Positions 44,571 through 53,459 of a DNA stretch of 64,000 nucleotides are shown here, one piece after another. Below the pieces are notes generated by a model that ran no database searches, had not been told where the DNA came from, and was given only the letters and a program-made list of their open reading frames with translations. Both the position numbers and the translations under genes were made by a program. Origin of the DNA: Pseudogulbenkiania ferrooxidans 2002 (GTDB lineage Bacteria > Pseudomonadota > Gammaproteobacteria > Burkholderiales > Chromobacteriaceae). Position 1 is the stretch's first letter, and each line of letters starts with the position of its first letter. The DNA is taken from assembly GCF_000174355.1 (NCBI RefSeq), contig NZ_ACIS01000009.1, positions 178,434 through 242,433 on the forward strand, given 5' to 3'.

Positions 44571-47156
44571 TCAGCTTACCTCCAGCACTGCAGCATCCAA
44601 GGCTGCCATTTCTTCTTTGGCCATGCCAAACCCCGCAGTGCTTCGATCCTTGCGCAAACAAGATTTGTCGCACCAGCTTTCCAACGCATCATCACTGAAC
44701 ATCCAAATGGCAATCGTCAATCCGATCCCGGCAACCGTGAATAAACGAGCGCCACGCAATAGCAACAATGCAATACGCTCTGTAGCTAAAAATGCACTTA
44801 CCTCGGTTGCCGCAGTCAGAATGACCTTTGCAAATTCCCCCTTACTTCTGACCAGTAACCATTCAAAGAACGGTCCTGCCGCCCCAATCGCAATACCCGC
44901 CCCAACCAAAGCACCAGAAATAGAAACCATCCCTCTCAATGCATAAACAGCTGCCAATGCACTAAATTGATTTTTTGCTGCCTTTTTCTGTGCCTCTACC
45001 GCACTATCAAAATCCACCAGTCCGCCAATAATCCCCCCAACCGCCCCCAGCGCCCCGGCACTGAGCTTGAGTGCTCCGAGCCCGACATGGCTGTTGCCGA
45101 CCAGCGCGTGATTGCCGCTTTTGGCCATCCGCTCGCAAATGCCACCGGTTAACTCCAGCAGCACCGCCCCCATGCCAAGACTTGCAGCGGTGAGTTCCCA
45201 TACCGCTTTCTGGCCGGGCGATTCTTTCAGGGAGTTGCTTTTCAACAGCAGGTTTGCCATTTCCAGTACTGCCACCACTGCGCCAAATCGCAGCCCGTTG
45301 AAATCGTTTCCCTTGCTGGCATCGGTAAGCAGCTTGTTGACCTGGTTACGCATGGCTTTGCTGACAGCGTATGTTTTGCTGTTGAACGCCTGCGGCGAGG
45401 GGTAGGCGGCCTCCAGGTCCTTGCTCAGAACCTTGCCCAGCGACAATTTGAGCAGGGCATGCAGCACATTGGAGCGCGCTATTTGCCTGTCGATGAGTTT
45501 CCCGCCGGGCAGGTTGGCCAGCAGCGTATGCCCGCCTTGCACCATGAGCATGCTGATGCCGCCCAGATGAGAAACACTGACTACCCCGCTGTTCTGTGAA
45601 CCATGGGCAATGGCATTGGCCAGATCATTCAGCTTGGCCCACAGGTCACTCACACCTTTCAGGGCTTCCTGCCATTTGCCGGCGGCATCCGCGATGCCGC
45701 CAGACAAGCCACCGGCGGCAACAAACTCTTCTTTGGCCTTTTTCTGGTTCAGCAGCATGCTATTGAGCAGCAGGGTGGCCGGCTTGAGGCTGCTTGCATC
45801 CAGCTGCTGGTTAAGCCACGCCTGCCCGCTCTGGCAGCTGTTGAAGCCATTGATACACATGCCCGCCTGGCCGGCGCTAGCCGCGCCACTTTCCAGGTGG
45901 TTGTCGTCATACAGTGCCAGCGTGTTGTGCAGCAATGCGTCGTTCAGCCATTGCAGCTGGTCGCGGGCGCGCTGCTCGTTGAGCGCATCACAGGCTTGCG
46001 CCACCAGGTGAAAGCCTTGCAGCACTCCCTGGTACATGGCTTTGGGCTGCAGGCGTTTGGCGTATTTCCCCCAGGCGGCGTCGCCGATGCGTTTGGCGTT
46101 CTGCTTGCGCCATTCCGCCCGCTTTTGCTCGTATTCGGCACGGTTCTTATAAATGGCATCCGGTGGGGTGCCACGCAGGTCCGGCATGCTGTACGGGTGC
46201 TTTTTGGCTTCGCTGGCAAGGTCATCCAGCGATACGCCCAGCTTGGGCTCGCGCTGGCTGATCGCGCCCTGGCGAATCTGCATCTCGGCGTTGTCCACCG
46301 CATCAATGAGCGCCATCAGCTGCTCGTTCTTGTACGTGCCATAGAACGGCGTTGTGCCTTGCATCAGCTTGTTTAGCCGGTTGATGGATGCACTACGCCA
46401 ATTGTTCAGTTCCTGCACGATGCCCAGGGGGTCATGCAGAACGATGGCCAGCCCTTTCTTGTTGGCCAGCTCCTGTTGCAGGTTCTGCAAGCGTCCGGTG
46501 TAGGGATAGGGTTGGTTCTTCACCAGGCTGACGTCCTGCCCGAAAAACGGATGCAGGTGGTTATTAAAGCGCGGCGCCAGCTTGCGGCCATCTCCTTGCA
46601 GCGAACGGAATTCCGCAACGGTAGCCGGCAACTCGGCAGGCAGCATGGCGTGGGGCTGCGCCACTGCCTTGCCCTGGAAACTTTGCAGCATGCCATGCAG
46701 CTTGCTGTCGGTTTCGATCTTGAGCAGGGCTGCCTTGGTCAACGGATCCGGTAGAAACAGTACTTTCAGTTCGGAAACATCTTCGGCCTTTTCGACGCTG
46801 ATCAGCGAGGCGTTGACACCATGGGTTTCCGGATTGCAGCTGAACGCGGGGGGCGCTACCGCGTCCCCCAGCGGAATCCTGGCGATATATCCCTGGCTGT
46901 TTACCGCCCAGGCGCTGTCCCATTTCAACTTGCCTTTGCGCTTTGCCATGACATAAAGGTAGCCATGCCGCAGCATGCGCACGGTGTAGGCAGCCGTACC
47001 CAGTTTCTTGTCTGCCACGCCCCTGCCCAGGTTGTCGCCCGGTTCTGCAAACTCGGCGTGCCCTGCATCGCTGGCGGCTACGGCGTAGCGCAAAGGCAGC
47101 AGCAGCAGCCCCTGTTTGCCACAGAACTTGTTTTTGCACGGCGTTGGCTCGCTCAC
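44571..47156 (-). CDS. VasX-like / BTH_I2691-family T6SS effector
   Basis: 861 residues. The N-terminal 100 residues match the VasX N-terminal type: CKNKFCGKQGLLLLPLRYAV with later YTVRMLRHGYLYVMAKRKGK, a domain found on pore-forming T6SS cargo. The C-terminal 190 residues hold four to five hydrophobic segments, including GAVGGIIGGLVDF, GMVSISGALVGAGIAIGAAG and LFTVAGIGLTIAIWMF, as expected for a membrane-inserting toxin. The GC content falls towards the 3' end. It overlaps its DUF4123 chaperone gene by 4 bases (ATGA) and is followed by DUF6708 genes. The target is probably the inner membrane; this is inferred from the family. Confidence 0.82.
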   Translation of the reverse strand: MSEPTPCKNKFCGKQGLLLLPLRYAVAASDAGHAEFAEPGDNLGRGVADKKLGTAAYTVRMLRHGYLYVMAKRKGKLKWDSAWAVNSQGYIARIPLGDAVAPPAFSCNPETHGVNASLISVEKAEDVSELKVLFLPDPLTKAALLKIETDSKLHGMLQSFQGKAVAQPHAMLPAELPATVAEFRSLQGDGRKLAPRFNNHLHPFFGQDVSLVKNQPYPYTGRLQNLQQELANKKGLAIVLHDPLGIVQELNNWRSASINRLNKLMQGTTPFYGTYKNEQLMALIDAVDNAEMQIRQGAISQREPKLGVSLDDLASEAKKHPYSMPDLRGTPPDAIYKNRAEYEQKRAEWRKQNAKRIGDAAWGKYAKRLQPKAMYQGVLQGFHLVAQACDALNEQRARDQLQWLNDALLHNTLALYDDNHLESGAASAGQAGMCINGFNSCQSGQAWLNQQLDASSLKPATLLLNSMLLNQKKAKEEFVAAGGLSGGIADAAGKWQEALKGVSDLWAKLNDLANAIAHGSQNSGVVSVSHLGGISMLMVQGGHTLLANLPGGKLIDRQIARSNVLHALLKLSLGKVLSKDLEAAYPSPQAFNSKTYAVSKAMRNQVNKLLTDASKGNDFNGLRFGAVVAVLEMANLLLKSNSLKESPGQKAVWELTAASLGMGAVLLELTGGICERMAKSGNHALVGNSHVGLGALKLSAGALGAVGGIIGGLVDFDSAVEAQKKAAKNQFSALAAVYALRGMVSISGALVGAGIAIGAAGPFFEWLLVRSKGEFAKVILTAATEVSAFLATERIALLLLRGARLFTVAGIGLTIAIWMFSDDALESWCDKSCLRKDRSTAGFGMAKEEMAALDAAVLEVS

Positions 47157-48118
47157 GCAACCACTCCTCTTGTTTTATCTGCAGATGGCCAGCGAATTGG
47201 CTTGGCCCAGAACTCCCCCCCGGCAAACAGCAACCACTCCGTCAGGGAGGGCGAGCGGTCCTGCTGGTATTGCTGCAGTTCTGCCGCCACCTCCGGGTAG
47301 CGCTCGCTGCAGTCGCCCCCCAGTAGCAGCCAGAGCAAGGCACAGCCCACCATATCGTCCTGGCTGGCAACCCAGGGCCGCGCCGCAGCTTGCCGCAGCA
47401 GCGTGCATACCTGGACAAAATCAGGTACCTCATCCAATGCAACGGTCATTGGATACAGTTCATGCAAACCATTCAGGCACCGCAGCAAGTGGTGGTATGG
47501 CGCAGCCAGATCCAGTGCCTGCCAGTCTTCTGGGGCCAGTACCAGATGGCCACTCCGTGGCCACTGGCTGTCATGACGCATGCAGCGGTACTCCCCGGAA
47601 AAATCCGCGTACCACCAGGCATCCATCGGGCCCAGCAGCTGGATGCGTTTTACAGCCGGCAAGCTTTCATCCAGCAACCGGGTTATCCGCGGGTCGTAAT
47701 AGCGCAAGTGGTGCATCTGGCCATCCGGGTAAGGCTGTGCAAACAGGCGACGCAAGTGCTGCTGTACTTGTTCCGCCGGTTGTTTCGAATACAACCAGCC
47801 AGCCACCATGGCATTACCACCACGGGTCAGGGATTGCCGGATGCCATCCGTGCCCAGCTGCGCCCAGAAGTGCTTTTGTTCCTCCGTCATGCCCGGCAAG
47901 ACAGACAAGTCGATCAGCAGGGGGGCACGCTCCGGCTCGTGAGCAAAAAATGCGTCCTCAAGCACGATTGCAGCTCCTGCCGGTACGCTCTGGATGCCCT
48001 CCTCTGCCGCCAGCGGGTTGCTCTGGGTGCGATCCAGCAGCAAGTACCAACCTTGGGCCACGGGGGAAAACACTTCTGCCGGAAGCGCAGATAGGCTCAT
48101 GTTGATTCGCTGCTCCAT
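47153..48118 (-). CDS. DUF4123 effector chaperone/adaptor (Tap/TEC)
   Basis: 321 residues. QGWYLLLDRTQSNPLAAEEG and the GWLYSKQPAEQVQQHLRRLF block fit DUF4123 proteins, which load a cognate effector on VgrG. It lies exactly between vgrG (TGATG overlap) and the effector (ATGA overlap). The start was set at 48118, where the ATG shares a base with the vgrG stop; an internal ATG at 48100 (MSLSALPAEVF) with GGAG upstream is an alternative. Confidence 0.88.
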   Translation of the reverse strand: MEQRINMSLSALPAEVFSPVAQGWYLLLDRTQSNPLAAEEGIQSVPAGAAIVLEDAFFAHEPERAPLLIDLSVLPGMTEEQKHFWAQLGTDGIRQSLTRGGNAMVAGWLYSKQPAEQVQQHLRRLFAQPYPDGQMHHLRYYDPRITRLLDESLPAVKRIQLLGPMDAWWYADFSGEYRCMRHDSQWPRSGHLVLAPEDWQALDLAAPYHHLLRCLNGLHELYPMTVALDEVPDFVQVCTLLRQAAARPWVASQDDMVGCALLWLLLGGDCSERYPEVAAELQQYQQDRSPSLTEWLLFAGGEFWAKPIRWPSADKTRGVVA

Positions 48119-50817
48119 CAAAACGGGTACGGCGTGCTTGCCGCACCAGCATGAGCAGCATCGGCTACCTGAAAACTGCAGGGCTGCGGCGGTTTGAAAG
48201 AGAGGAATGGCGCGGTCATGCTCGCCGGCCCGCTCCAGTCGTGGCTTGCCCCCTTGAAGCTCACCTTGCCCGGCGCGTGCAGTTCGATCTTGCCGTCCTT
48301 GATGCGGATGTAGGCACCGCCGCAGGTCAGCAGCACTTCTTTCTTGCCGTTGAACAGCTGGCTGGCGTTCAGGCTGCTGATGGTCACATCCCTGTCTGCA
48401 GTCAGCTCCATCGCATCGCTCTGCGCCTGAACCTGCACCTTGCCCTTGGCGGCGATCAGTTTCAGGCTGATTGAGTCCTTCACTCCGGCCACGAACAGGC
48501 TGATGTGCTGGCCCACGTTGTGCAGCCAGCGCCGGCCCGAGGTCTGCTGGGTGTCGCGCTGGGCTATTTGGTCGAGATTGGTGCCGGCGGCCAGGGTGAG
48601 GCTGTTGTCGGTGGTCGCGGCGAGGCCGGCCGGGGCACTGAGGATCATCAGCGGTTGTTGGCCACCCTGTTCTTTCGCGGTCTTGCCTTCTTTGTCGGGA
48701 TTGCTGCCGGCCTCCCACGCTTTCAGTGCCTGCACGTGGTGTTGCAGGTGGCCGTCGGCTTTGTTCGCGCCTTTGCCGTTGTCGGGCTTGATCTCGGTGG
48801 GCCCGGTTTCGACAGAGTCGGCCAGCTGCGCGGTAGCGGTCTCGCCCAGCGATTGGCTCAGGCTCAGCGCGGCGTCGAGCTGGCTTTGCGCGCCGTCGCG
48901 CGCCAGTTGTTTGCCGGAGGCTGAGGGCTGCGCTTCGGTGCTGAGCAGCAGGCCGTGGCCGGCGCGGATGGCGCCGTGGCGGTCGGTGCGCAGTTCGAAG
49001 CCCTCGCCGCGCGGCGTGGCTTTGCCGTCGGTTCTGGGGTGGGTGAGGTAGCCCTGGTTGAGCTGCGTCTGGCCGTGCTCGCTGCTGAGCTTGGCGCGCA
49101 CCTCGCCGGGGGTGTCGTCGAACAAGAGTTCGTTGTACTGGCCGCCCTGGTGCTCTTTCGACTTGATGCCGGACAGGGTCTTGTTGCCCGGCAGGTTGCC
49201 GGCGCCGCTGAAGGCGGGCGGCGGGTGGCTGCCGTTGTACAGCACGCCGGTGATGACCGGGCGGTCGATGTCGCCTTCGAGGAAGTCGACCAGCACTTCC
49301 TGGCCGATACGCGGGATGAACTGGTGGCCCCAGCCGGCGCCGGCCGAGGGCATGGCGACGCGCAGCCAGCAGCTGGAGGTGTCGTCGAGGTTGGCGCCGA
49401 TCGTCGGGTGTTCGTCGGGACGCTGCCAGTGGAACTGGACCTTGATGCGGCCGTGGGCGTCGGTGTGGATCTCTTCCCCCGCAGGCCCGACCACGGTGGC
49501 GGTCTGGGCGCCACGCGCGGTGGGCTTGGCCAGCGCGGTGCCGGCGTAGGCCGGGGTGAGCGGCAGGCCGCGGCGCTGGGCGCTGAAGGTGGTGTGGTAC
49601 GGAACGTCGCTTGCCGACGTGTCGGCCCCCGCGCCGGCGGTCGACGTTGGCCGAAGGCTGGGCGGCAGGGCCCGTGCCAGGTCGGTCGGCAGGTTGTTGC
49701 GGGCGGTGAAGGTCTGGCGCGTGACGATGAATTCGCGCTGTTCGGGAGCGTCTCCCTCGTGCGCCGGGTGGTCGTCGAGGCGGAACCACTGCCCGGCGGC
49801 GAGCCCGCGCACCGAGCCGCCACCGTCGAAGCGCTTGGCCTGCGCGTCGTGCGCCTGCTGGCGCAGCCGGGCGTAGTGGGCGAGCTGGTCGGCATCGCCG
49901 GCGTAGTAGGGGCCGGGGACGTCGTAATCCTGCAGGCTGCTTTGCAACCGCGTCCCATCGGAGCCCTGCTCGACGGCGCTGCTATCGCCGCTGTAGCCGG
50001 TAGCGACCGGCTGGTAGTCGAAGCTGGCCAGCGCCACGCCGCCACTGACGATCCGGCGCGTGCCGTCCCAGCGGGTGAGGCCATCCTCTTCTTCCGTCGC
50101 ATCGCTGCGGTGGAAGCGCACCCGCTCCACCCCGGCGGCCGGCGGCGAATACGGGTCGTCGAAGGCGACGAGCTGGACCAGCGGGAGAGCCCCGCGCGAC
50201 GCGGCGCGACCTTGCTCGCTCGCTCCCTCTCCATGCTCGAAGCGCCAGGCCAACCCTTCTTCGTGCAGCAGGCGCACGAGGAAGTCGTAGTCGCTCTCGC
50301 GGTATTGCAGGCAGTAACTGCGGGAGGGCAATTCGCCCGCGAGCGCGAAGTCGAGACACTGCACCGCCGCGAACACCGGGTTGGCGGCGGCGTGTTCGGC
50401 GAACACCTGGCGCACGATGTCGGGCACCGAGAGGTCCTGGAACACCCGCGAGGTACGGCGCAGGCGCAGCAGCGCGAACGGCGGCTCGACGGTGAGCGCG
50501 TACTGGGCGAAGCCGCCGTCGCTGCCCAAGCTGTCGACAGCGCTGACCACGCCGCCGCGCACCTGCTCGGTCCCGTCCCCCCCGGCGATGCCGAGCCGCA
50601 CCGGCACGCCGAGCAGCGACTTCAGTTCGAGGCCGGCGTCGGGCGACAGGCACTCGACCCGGTAGCGGTAGCTGTCGGCGACCGCCTCGTCGCCGTGCAC
50701 GGCGAGTGGCAGCAGCGTCTCGCCCCAGCGCTGGCCGTCGCCCAGTTGCAGGGTGAGGAGGCGCTGCTCCTGGCGAAAGGCGGCGGCGAAGCTGGCAAGC
50801 AAGGGGGAAAGATCCAT
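48118..50817 (-). CDS. vgrG: VgrG spike protein with DUF2345 extension (copy 1)
   Basis: 899 residues. The gp27/gp5-like region spans about 10-560, with YRVECLSPDAGLELKSLLGV, SRSYCLQYRESDYDFLVRLL and the gp5 OB signature VTGVLYNGSHPPPAFSG. A DUF2345 beta-helical extension follows (about 670-820, LMILSAPAGLAATTDNSLTL and FNGKKEVLLTCGGAYIRIKD). The last 60 residues are Pro/Ala-rich and probably contact the DUF4123/effector complex. Trimeric spike, TssI. Its first 730 bases are repeated, inverted, at 63268-64000. Confidence 0.96.
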   Translation of the reverse strand: MDLSPLLASFAAAFRQEQRLLTLQLGDGQRWGETLLPLAVHGDEAVADSYRYRVECLSPDAGLELKSLLGVPVRLGIAGGDGTEQVRGGVVSAVDSLGSDGGFAQYALTVEPPFALLRLRRTSRVFQDLSVPDIVRQVFAEHAAANPVFAAVQCLDFALAGELPSRSYCLQYRESDYDFLVRLLHEEGLAWRFEHGEGASEQGRAASRGALPLVQLVAFDDPYSPPAAGVERVRFHRSDATEEEDGLTRWDGTRRIVSGGVALASFDYQPVATGYSGDSSAVEQGSDGTRLQSSLQDYDVPGPYYAGDADQLAHYARLRQQAHDAQAKRFDGGGSVRGLAAGQWFRLDDHPAHEGDAPEQREFIVTRQTFTARNNLPTDLARALPPSLRPTSTAGAGADTSASDVPYHTTFSAQRRGLPLTPAYAGTALAKPTARGAQTATVVGPAGEEIHTDAHGRIKVQFHWQRPDEHPTIGANLDDTSSCWLRVAMPSAGAGWGHQFIPRIGQEVLVDFLEGDIDRPVITGVLYNGSHPPPAFSGAGNLPGNKTLSGIKSKEHQGGQYNELLFDDTPGEVRAKLSSEHGQTQLNQGYLTHPRTDGKATPRGEGFELRTDRHGAIRAGHGLLLSTEAQPSASGKQLARDGAQSQLDAALSLSQSLGETATAQLADSVETGPTEIKPDNGKGANKADGHLQHHVQALKAWEAGSNPDKEGKTAKEQGGQQPLMILSAPAGLAATTDNSLTLAAGTNLDQIAQRDTQQTSGRRWLHNVGQHISLFVAGVKDSISLKLIAAKGKVQVQAQSDAMELTADRDVTISSLNASQLFNGKKEVLLTCGGAYIRIKDGKIELHAPGKVSFKGASHDWSGPASMTAPFLSFKPPQPCSFQVADAAHAGAASTPYPF
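50063..50795 (-). repeat. Inverted vgrG repeat, left arm
   Basis: This segment of vgrG copy 1 is almost identical to 63268-64000 on the other strand, with the similarity beginning at CCAGC within the first codons of both genes. The arms enclose about 12.5 kb of T6SS core genes. The repeat continues past the window edge on the right. Confidence 0.9.
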
Positions 50818-50834
50818 GGGAAGACGACGGCTTT

Positions 50835-51320
50835 TCAGCCCTGAACCTTATAAACGTTGGACGACAGTTGCAGCGTGGCGTCAAAGCTCACGGGGGGACG
50901 GTGCGGGTGTACTTTCAGTACCGCATCGACACGGAAACGCAGGTGCCGCTCCCTTTCCCTCGGCGCATCCAGATTCACCCTGACGCGGGACAAACGCGGT
51001 TCGTGGATTTCAATGGCGCGGCGCAGTTGCTCACGTAACAGTTCGCGGTCGTCGGGATTCAGCAGGCTGATGCCGCTCAGGTCGGGAATGCCGAATTGCA
51101 GCATGCTGTCCCCTGCCAGGGTATGAGCCTCGAACAGTTCAGGCTGCGCCATGACGCGGGTATTGAGCAACGCTTCTAGATCACGCGCCAGCGCACGGCG
51201 GAACTGAGGCAGCTCGAACAGCAGGTGCTCGGTCCCATGGCTGAGATCGGGCTGGTCGTCCAGCAGACGGTCCAACACCGAAGGCAGTATCTGGGTATGC
51301 CGCAGTGAGGGGGCATTCAT
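50835..51320 (-). CDS. tssE: T6SS baseplate protein TssE
   Basis: 161 residues, gp25-like. LPQFRRALARDLEALLNTRV, FGIPDLSGISLLNPDDRELL and LRRAIEIHEPRLSRVRVNLD are TssE (VasS) blocks, including the conserved E-PRL segment. It initiates sheath polymerisation on the baseplate. Three bases separate its ATG from the tssL stop; vgrG starts 17 bases after its stop. Confidence 0.95.
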   Translation of the reverse strand: MNAPSLRHTQILPSVLDRLLDDQPDLSHGTEHLLFELPQFRRALARDLEALLNTRVMAQPELFEAHTLAGDSMLQFGIPDLSGISLLNPDDRELLREQLRRAIEIHEPRLSRVRVNLDAPRERERHLRFRVDAVLKVHPHRPPVSFDATLQLSSNVYKVQG

Positions 51321-51323
51321 CGC

Positions 51324-52028
51324 TCAGATTCCGAACAATTTGCTCAATTGACGACCAAGCAACCAATGGTAAGTCCCCCAGATCGCGGCGCCAGCCAAGG
51401 CCAGCAGCGCGAAGTACAACCACAGCGGCAATTCATGGCGGACATAGGCCTGGAAACGTTGAGGAAGCTGCCAATTGGGTGCGAATTCGGCCTTGCCACC
51501 CCTCACCTGCTGGATTTCCTGCCCCAGCTTGTGGGTGAGGTAACCGAGTTTTTCTTCGCCCTCCAGCAGATAACGTCCCTGGAAGCCCAGCAACAGGCAG
51601 GTGTAGTACACCTCCAGTTCCTCGATGTGTCGTGCCGGCTCCAGCCGCAGTTGCTCCAGTCGGTTGAAGAAACCCTCCCCGGCCAGATGCTCGCCAAACA
51701 GACGCAGTTGCAGCGGCATGCGCTCCCACTCGTCGCGCAGCGAAAAATCGGACGACAGGATGATCTCGTCCAACAAGGCACAAAACGCGTATTTGGCTTG
51801 GCCGATAGCCTCCACCGACTTGCCGAAGTTGCGGGCGTTGCGTTCGTACTGCAGCAGGAACTGGTCGATACGGCGGTTGAATTCCACGCTGCTGCCCGGC
51901 GCGTTGCCGTCTTTCAGCAGAAACAGCAGGTACACGCCGTCTTCCAGCATCTCGTGCAGGCTGGGGCAGGTACTGGCCACGTTGATGGTGGACTCGTTGG
52001 CGATGGTGGTTACGGCGGCTTGACTCAT
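51324..52028 (-). CDS. tssL: T6SS membrane complex protein TssL (DotU/IcmH)
   Basis: 234 residues. A cytoplasmic helical domain (AKYAFCALLDEIILSSDF, GEGFFNRLEQLR-like EGFFNRLEQLRLEPARHIEE, LEVYYTCLLLGFQGRYLLEG) is followed by a single C-terminal membrane anchor (YFALLALAGAAIWGTYHWLL, about 205-224). There is no OmpA-like peptidoglycan-binding extension, so another protein must anchor the complex to the wall. Partner of TssM and TssJ. Confidence 0.95.
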   Translation of the reverse strand: MSQAAVTTIANESTINVASTCPSLHEMLEDGVYLLFLLKDGNAPGSSVEFNRRIDQFLLQYERNARNFGKSVEAIGQAKYAFCALLDEIILSSDFSLRDEWERMPLQLRLFGEHLAGEGFFNRLEQLRLEPARHIEELEVYYTCLLLGFQGRYLLEGEEKLGYLTHKLGQEIQQVRGGKAEFAPNWQLPQRFQAYVRHELPLWLYFALLALAGAAIWGTYHWLLGRQLSKLFGI

Positions 52029-52035
52029 GTTGGCC

Positions 52036-53388
52036 TCAACGGAAAACGGCGATCAGTTCCAGGGTTAGCCCGGACAAGGTTTGCGGAACGTAGATGCAGA
52101 TGCTGCGCGACTGCAACATGCGGGCAAAAATGTCGCCGTGCGGCTGGAGCGCAAAGTAATGATTTCCCACCCGCACCGGCACGGCGGAAGGCGTCTGCGC
52201 CGCGTGACTCAGCGCCACCCCGCGCATCGCGGAGTTAAGAATCTTCTCGACATCGTCCGGTGCGCCGATCTTGAACTTGAGCGGTACGTTGTCGATGATC
52301 TGGCTGGCCGGCTGTTCACTCTGCACCGAAAGGTAAAAGTCGACGTTGTCCAGCAGGCGGTCGCTCTCCAGCCGGCCAATATGGAAGGACGGCTTCGGGG
52401 AATGCAGCGGGATGACAACATAGCGTGCCGAGATGACGGTTTCCAGCAGCTCCCGTATCTGCAGGTCCAAAGCAGCAAACACCGCATGCAGAGCGTAATG
52501 GCGGTAGGCAGGTATGTCGGCCAGCGCATAGCGGGTGGAAAACGTCTGCAGCTCGCCACAAAACTCTGCCAGCGCCATGTACAGCTCTTCCGGGTGCAGC
52601 GGGTTGCTCAGCGACAGGTGGCGCAAACGAGCAAAGTTGCGATTGACGGTATGCAGCAACCAGAAGGCGCTGATGTCGCTGGAGCCAAATTCCATCACGC
52701 TCTTGGCTCGCTCGCGCTGTGCCCCCGTCAACGCCTGGCTTTTCACCAACAGGATATCCAGCAGGCGCCGCACCAACTGCGGCAGTTCTCCCGCAGCGCC
52801 GATGGTCAGCAGCGGCGGCAGGAAATCGCCCGCCACGCCCCACTGGCCGGTGGCATCCTTCTGCAGACGGCACAGTGGAATGGCATCGTAGCCATCGCGG
52901 TTCTCTTCTTCGAACATCAGGCGCACGTCGGGCTCCAGTGTCGCCACTTCGGCCGGGAGCGCCTGGGTATAGAGATCGGCCAGCTCCGAGCCGCCATTCT
53001 GATAACGGCTAGGCCTGCCGGCCTGCTCGCCACTGCGGGCATTGCCGCCATAGGCCTGCAGATCGGCCAGGCAGGCATACAGCGTCGTGGCCACGCCCAG
53101 TTGCGGTAGGGTCGAGAGGTCCCGGGACAAAGGCAATGGCGAGGACTGCGGGGCCTGATAGAGCAGGCCATCGCGGAACAGGATGCCCAGGGCATCCACC
53201 CGCACCATGCCCCCCTTCAGCGCCTGTTCGTCCAGCCGCAGTTGCTGCACACCCCACGTATGACGGCACAGCAACTGCTGGCGGCTGACGGCATCTTGCT
53301 CGAGAAACAGCGTTTGCTGCTGGAAATGCTGCGGGCGCAGAAACATGCCTTCGCCCCACAACACACGTTTAGCTTGTTGCATCTTCAA
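52036..53388 (-). CDS. tssK: T6SS protein TssK
   Basis: 450 residues, with the N-terminal VLWGEGMFLRPQHFQQQTLF block diagnostic for TssK (VasE/ImpJ), and HIGRLESDRLLDNVDFYLSV and IYVPQTLSGLTLELIAVFR at the C-terminus. Trimeric adaptor between the baseplate and the TssJLM membrane complex. 7 bases separate its stop from the tssL ATG. Confidence 0.96.
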   Translation of the reverse strand: MKMQQAKRVLWGEGMFLRPQHFQQQTLFLEQDAVSRQQLLCRHTWGVQQLRLDEQALKGGMVRVDALGILFRDGLLYQAPQSSPLPLSRDLSTLPQLGVATTLYACLADLQAYGGNARSGEQAGRPSRYQNGGSELADLYTQALPAEVATLEPDVRLMFEEENRDGYDAIPLCRLQKDATGQWGVAGDFLPPLLTIGAAGELPQLVRRLLDILLVKSQALTGAQRERAKSVMEFGSSDISAFWLLHTVNRNFARLRHLSLSNPLHPEELYMALAEFCGELQTFSTRYALADIPAYRHYALHAVFAALDLQIRELLETVISARYVVIPLHSPKPSFHIGRLESDRLLDNVDFYLSVQSEQPASQIIDNVPLKFKIGAPDDVEKILNSAMRGVALSHAAQTPSAVPVRVGNHYFALQPHGDIFARMLQSRSICIYVPQTLSGLTLELIAVFR

Positions 53389-53459
53389 TCAATCCGGTGA
53401 GCCAGGCACTCTGCACTGGCCAACACATCCAAAACCAACACGCTAGGCAAACGTCTGGC

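Noticed and set aside
48955..50844. A rightward frame of about 630 codons opposite vgrG copy 1
   Set aside because: Its apparent repetition opposite vgrG copy 2 only reflects the inverted duplication of vgrG itself; there is no ribosome site or recognisable domain.
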